Shown: positions 5,833 through 8,316 of the stretch, one piece after another | Layout of the letters: each line of letters starts with the position of its first letter | Position numbering within the stretch: position 1 is the stretch's first letter | DNA from: JAOUEA01 sp035711865 | Lineage (GTDB): Bacteria > Actinomycetota > UBA4738 > HRBIN12 | Direction of reading: 5' to 3' | Length of the DNA: 8,316 bases | Assembly: GCA_035711865.1 (NCBI GenBank) | Contig: DASTBT010000144.1 | Location: 1-8,316, forward strand | Translations under genes and position numbers: made by a program | The notes under the pieces: model-generated | Databases searched by the model: none | What the model saw: only the letters and a program-made list of their open reading frames with translations | Told to the model about the DNA's origin: nothing

Positions 5833-6978
5833 ATGGGGCAGTTCGATTCGGTGATGAGGAACGAGCAGACGCGGCGTCGGTTCCTGCGGTCCATGGCGGT
5901 CGCCGGGGGCATGGGCGTGCTCGCCGCGTGCCGCAAGGACGTGCAATCGGGAGGAGGCGGCGGTTCGGCCGCATCGGCCAGCGCGATCCCGCCGATCACG
6001 GAGGAGACCGGCGAGCTCAAGGTGCACGAATGGGCCGGCTACGAGGCGAAGTGGCTCTGGCGCGACTATGCGAAGGCCGGTTATCCCGACCCCGATTTCA
6101 GCTTCCTCACGAACACCGAGGGGGCGATCGCGAAGACGGCCGGTGGCTTCGAATGGGACATCACCCATCCGGAGATCGGCTACATCCAGGACTACTACGA
6201 CCTTGACGCGATCCAGCCCTGGGACACGTCGTTGATCTCCAACTTCCCCAAGCTCAACCCCGTGCTGTCGGAGGCCGGAAAGCTCAACGGCGAGCAGTAC
6301 GAGATCGTGTTGGACTGGGGGTACTCAGGGGTCATCATCCGCAGCGACGAGGTGGACCCGTCGATCAACTCCTACAGCTATCTGTTCGACGACGAGCTCG
6401 CAGGGCGCATCTCCTGGTTCGACACGCCGTGGATCCTCTCCATGGCCCACGTCACGCTCGGCCTCTCGTCGGATCCGCTCGATGCGAGTGCCGAAGACCT
6501 GCAGACCGCGAAGGAATACTGCATCGAGGCCACGAAGAACCTGCACTCGATCTGGGTCGACTACACGCAGATGTGGGACGACGTGACCCAGGGCAACATC
6601 TGGGCCGCGTACTCCTGGCCCGACACCTACGTCGTGCTGAAGGAAGACGTGCCGGTGCAGTACGTCAAGCCGAAGGAAGGCGTCTTCACGTGGGCCGAGG
6701 GGTTGATCCTTCGGTCAGATACCGAGAACTACCATCACGCACACGAGTTCGCCGACGCGTGGGCCGACGTCACGGTCGGGCAACGGCTGGTGAGCACCTG
6801 GGGTTACGGGCATTCCAACCTCGACATCGACCTGTCCCAGATCGACCCCGACGTCGTCGAGGTGTTCGGCCTCGAGGATCCGGAAGGGTCCCTGAACAGC
6901 GGCATCCTCGACGCGTACCAGCCCCAACGCGCCGAGTACAACCTGGCATGGGACGAGGTGAAGGCGGCGGCCGGGTAG
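5833..6978 (+). CDS. Polyamine-type ABC transporter substrate-binding protein, Tat lipoprotein (PotD-like)
   Basis: A 381-aa solute-binding protein. The start is clear: ATG 5833 with GGGAGG 6 bases upstream. The signal is a Tat lipoprotein signal: T13-R14-R15-R16-F17-L18-R19, then a short hydrophobic stretch and the lipobox L30-A-A-C33, followed by a Gly/Ser/Ala linker (about 39-53). The protein should fold in the cytoplasm, cross by Tat and be anchored by lipid at C33. The mature part resembles PotD/PotF: LKVHEWAGYEAKWLWRDY as first strand and helix, DITHPEIGYIQDYYDLDAIQPWD, SNFPKLNP, GYSGVIIRSDEVD, and the conserved PVQYVKPKEGVFTWAEGL near 274-291. Trp-rich segments (W241, W248, W257, W262) may form the ligand pocket. 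Spermidine/putrescine is the usual ligand of the family, but distant members bind other cationic or amino compounds, so the substrate is open. It is the first gene of the transporter operon. Confidence 0.87.
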   Translation: MGQFDSVMRNEQTRRRFLRSMAVAGGMGVLAACRKDVQSGGGGGSAASASAIPPITEETGELKVHEWAGYEAKWLWRDYAKAGYPDPDFSFLTNTEGAIAKTAGGFEWDITHPEIGYIQDYYDLDAIQPWDTSLISNFPKLNPVLSEAGKLNGEQYEIVLDWGYSGVIIRSDEVDPSINSYSYLFDDELAGRISWFDTPWILSMAHVTLGLSSDPLDASAEDLQTAKEYCIEATKNLHSIWVDYTQMWDDVTQGNIWAAYSWPDTYVVLKEDVPVQYVKPKEGVFTWAEGLILRSDTENYHHAHEFADAWADVTVGQRLVSTWGYGHSNLDIDLSQIDPDVVEVFGLEDPEGSLNSGILDAYQPQRAEYNLAWDEVKAAAG

Positions 6979-6995
6979 GCGGGCACGTCCCGAAC

Positions 6996-7904
6996 ATGGC
7001 GACGGAGGCAACCACCGACGATCAGCTCGAGGTCGCCGCTCCACGAACGCGGCGATCAGGGAAGTGGCGGGTGACATCCGGATTGCTCGCCACGCCGCTG
7101 GTCTGGCTGATCGTGTTCTTCGTGATCCCGGTCGTTCTGGTCGGGCTCTACAGCGTCGGCGCCCTGACGCTGCTGCGCAACGACGTGTACCTGTCGCTCG
7201 AGAAGTGGCGCTTCTTCTTCACGAGCGACACGTACGTCAGCCTGTTCTGGAAGTCGGTCCGCATGTCGCTCGGCGTATCGATCACCTCGGTCCTGCTCGC
7301 CTACCCCATCGCGTACCTGCTGGCGCTGATCGCCGGCCGACGCAAGTACACCCTCCTGCTGGTGATCATCGTGCCCTTCCTCACCAGCTACCTGCTGCGC
7401 GTGCTCGCCTGGCGCGTGATCCTCGGCGAGCAGGGGGTCGTGAACTCGTTCCTGCAGACCGTCGGCCTGGTCGATCAGCCCGTCGAGTGGCTCTTCTACA
7501 GCCAGTTCGCGATCTATGCCGTGCTCGCGTACGTCTGGGTGCCGTTCGTCGCGCTGCCGATCTTCGTCTCCCTCGAGAGCCTCGACGAGCACCTGCTGGA
7601 AGCCTCGAGCGATCTCGGCGCGAGCAGGCTGCACACGTTCCGGACGGTCACCCTGCCCCTGTCGATCCCGGGCGTCGTCGCCGGTTTCATCTTCGTGTTC
7701 ATCCCGACGATCGGCGAGTACATCACGCCACAGCTCGTCGGTGGGCCCGGCGGATTCATGTTCGGCAGCGCGATCCAGAGCCAGTTCACGACGGGCCTCA
7801 ACTGGCAGTTCGGGTCGGCGATGGCGATGTTCCTGATCTTCGCCGTGGCGGTGCTGCTGGCGATCTTCGGACGGTTCCTCAACGTGCGGAGCGTGGCCGA
7901 GTGA
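6996..7904 (+). CDS. ABC transporter permease, PotB-like
   Basis: A 302-aa inner-membrane permease of the spermidine/putrescine PotB/PotH type. About six hydrophobic segments are seen, near residues 29-52, 88-112, 119-140, 172-194, 223-244 and 271-292. The loop that docks the ATPase is complete: E202-A-S-S-D-L-G208-x9-V218-x-L220-P221, a match to the EAA consensus. The N-terminal tail (1-28) is charged and cytoplasmic. The start at ATG 6996 lies 17 bp after the binding-protein stop. It has no good ribosome-binding site, so translation may depend on coupling to the gene upstream. Its stop overlaps the start of the next permease by 4 bp (GTGA). It should pair with that protein to form the transmembrane channel. 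Confidence 0.93.
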   Translation: MATEATTDDQLEVAAPRTRRSGKWRVTSGLLATPLVWLIVFFVIPVVLVGLYSVGALTLLRNDVYLSLEKWRFFFTSDTYVSLFWKSVRMSLGVSITSVLLAYPIAYLLALIAGRRKYTLLLVIIVPFLTSYLLRVLAWRVILGEQGVVNSFLQTVGLVDQPVEWLFYSQFAIYAVLAYVWVPFVALPIFVSLESLDEHLLEASSDLGASRLHTFRTVTLPLSIPGVVAGFIFVFIPTIGEYITPQLVGGPGGFMFGSAIQSQFTTGLNWQFGSAMAMFLIFAVAVLLAIFGRFLNVRSVAE

Positions 7905-8316
7905 ACGTCGCCGTCTCGACCGCCGGTCGTCGTTGGCTCTGGCTGACGTTCTGGGTGCTCGTCGTGTTCCTGTACGCGCCGCTCGTGATCCTGCTGGTGT
8001 TCTCGTTCAACGACCGCGAGCTGGTCTCGTTCCCGTGGGAAGGGTTCACTACTCGCTGGTACCAGACGTTCCTGCGGAACCCGGAGATCATCGCGTCGCT
8101 CCAGATCAGCGTGGTGGTCGCGGCGATCACGGCGGTGCTCACGACCGTGCTGGCGATCCCCGCGTCGATCGCCCTCGTCCGACGGCACTTCCTCGGGAAG
8201 GGCCTCGTCTCCGGCGTGATGCTCGCCCCCCTGGTGATCCCCCTCGTCGCGCTCGGTACCGCGCTGCTGATCCTGTTCAACACGATCGGCATCCCGTTCT
8301 CGCCGCTCACGATCGC
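7901..8316 (+). CDS. ABC transporter permease, PotC-like, N-terminal part (runs off the right edge)
   Basis: From GTG 7901 the frame stays open to the end of the window, giving 138 complete codons. GGAG lies 9 bases upstream (7888-7891), and the start overlaps the stop of the PotB-like gene. Hydrophobic segments are near residues 13-36, 64-92 and 101-126. The sequence YAPLVILLVFSFND at 25-38, then FTTRWYQTFLRNPEIIASLQ, is highly typical of PotC/PotI: the family begins with a YxPxxxLxxxSFN helix and a W-Y-xx-F-xx-N/D motif before the second helix. About half of the expected 260-280 aa is present; the EAA loop lies beyond the edge. It is the second half of the permease pair. The ATPase (PotA-like) has not been seen and may follow or be elsewhere. 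Confidence 0.92.
   Translation, partial: MNVAVSTAGRRWLWLTFWVLVVFLYAPLVILLVFSFNDRELVSFPWEGFTTRWYQTFLRNPEIIASLQISVVVAAITAVLTTVLAIPASIALVRRHFLGKGLVSGVMLAPLVIPLVALGTALLILFNTIGIPFSPLTI

Noticed and set aside
6429..6995. Extension of the PotB-like permease upstream within the binding-protein gene.
   Set aside because: The extension is an Arg/Gly-rich shadow of the binding protein; the permease's own N-terminus begins at ATG 6996.

Overview
The window is high-GC bacterial DNA (third codon positions almost all G or C, several GTG starts, frequent GTGA stop/start overlaps). It looks like an actinobacterium or a similar high-GC lineage, probably environmental. That placement is inferred from codon use and gene style only. 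There are no RNA genes, insertion sequences, CRISPR arrays or phage genes that I can see. Nine protein genes are well supported, two of them cut by the window edges, and one further small ORF is doubtful.

Layout. Bases 1-450 hold the C-terminal end of a membrane-anchored von Willebrand factor A (VWA) protein. It converges, across a small hairpin, on a minus-strand Rieske oxygenase alpha subunit of the glycine betaine / carnitine / choline monooxygenase type (466-1632). A 410-bp divergent intergenic region follows. It holds a 15-bp palindrome, GTGCG-N5-CGCAC, near the Rieske gene and a possible small coiled-coil ORF. Next on the plus strand come an Lrp/AsnC-family regulator (2043-2531) and an overlapping GNAT acetyltransferase (2528-3121). 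A minus-strand pair converges on them: CoA-acylating methylmalonate-semialdehyde dehydrogenase (mmsA, 3598-5091), then a DinB-like metal-binding protein (3132-3578). Divergent from mmsA is a small heat-shock protein (hsp20, 5211-5690) that ends at a strong hairpin. The right end is the start of a polyamine-type ABC transporter operon: a Tat-exported, lipid-anchored binding protein (5833-6978), a PotB-like permease (6996-7904) and a PotC-like permease (7901 to the edge). The ATPase is not in the window.

How the genes may work together (inference). The transporter could import a polyamine or another cationic or amino compound. The Rieske enzyme belongs to a group that attacks quaternary ammonium compounds. 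MmsA turns methylmalonate or malonate semialdehyde, the latter a product of beta-alanine or polyamine breakdown, into propionyl- or acetyl-CoA. The Lrp-type protein is the natural candidate regulator. This fits an amine/amino-acid utilisation neighbourhood, but no single operon joins these genes and the hsp20, GNAT and VWA genes need not take part. No clearly new system is evident. The items most worth a second look are the palindrome in the Rieske/Lrp gap, the Glu-type bridge in the Rieske enzyme, and the DinB-like gene coupled to mmsA.
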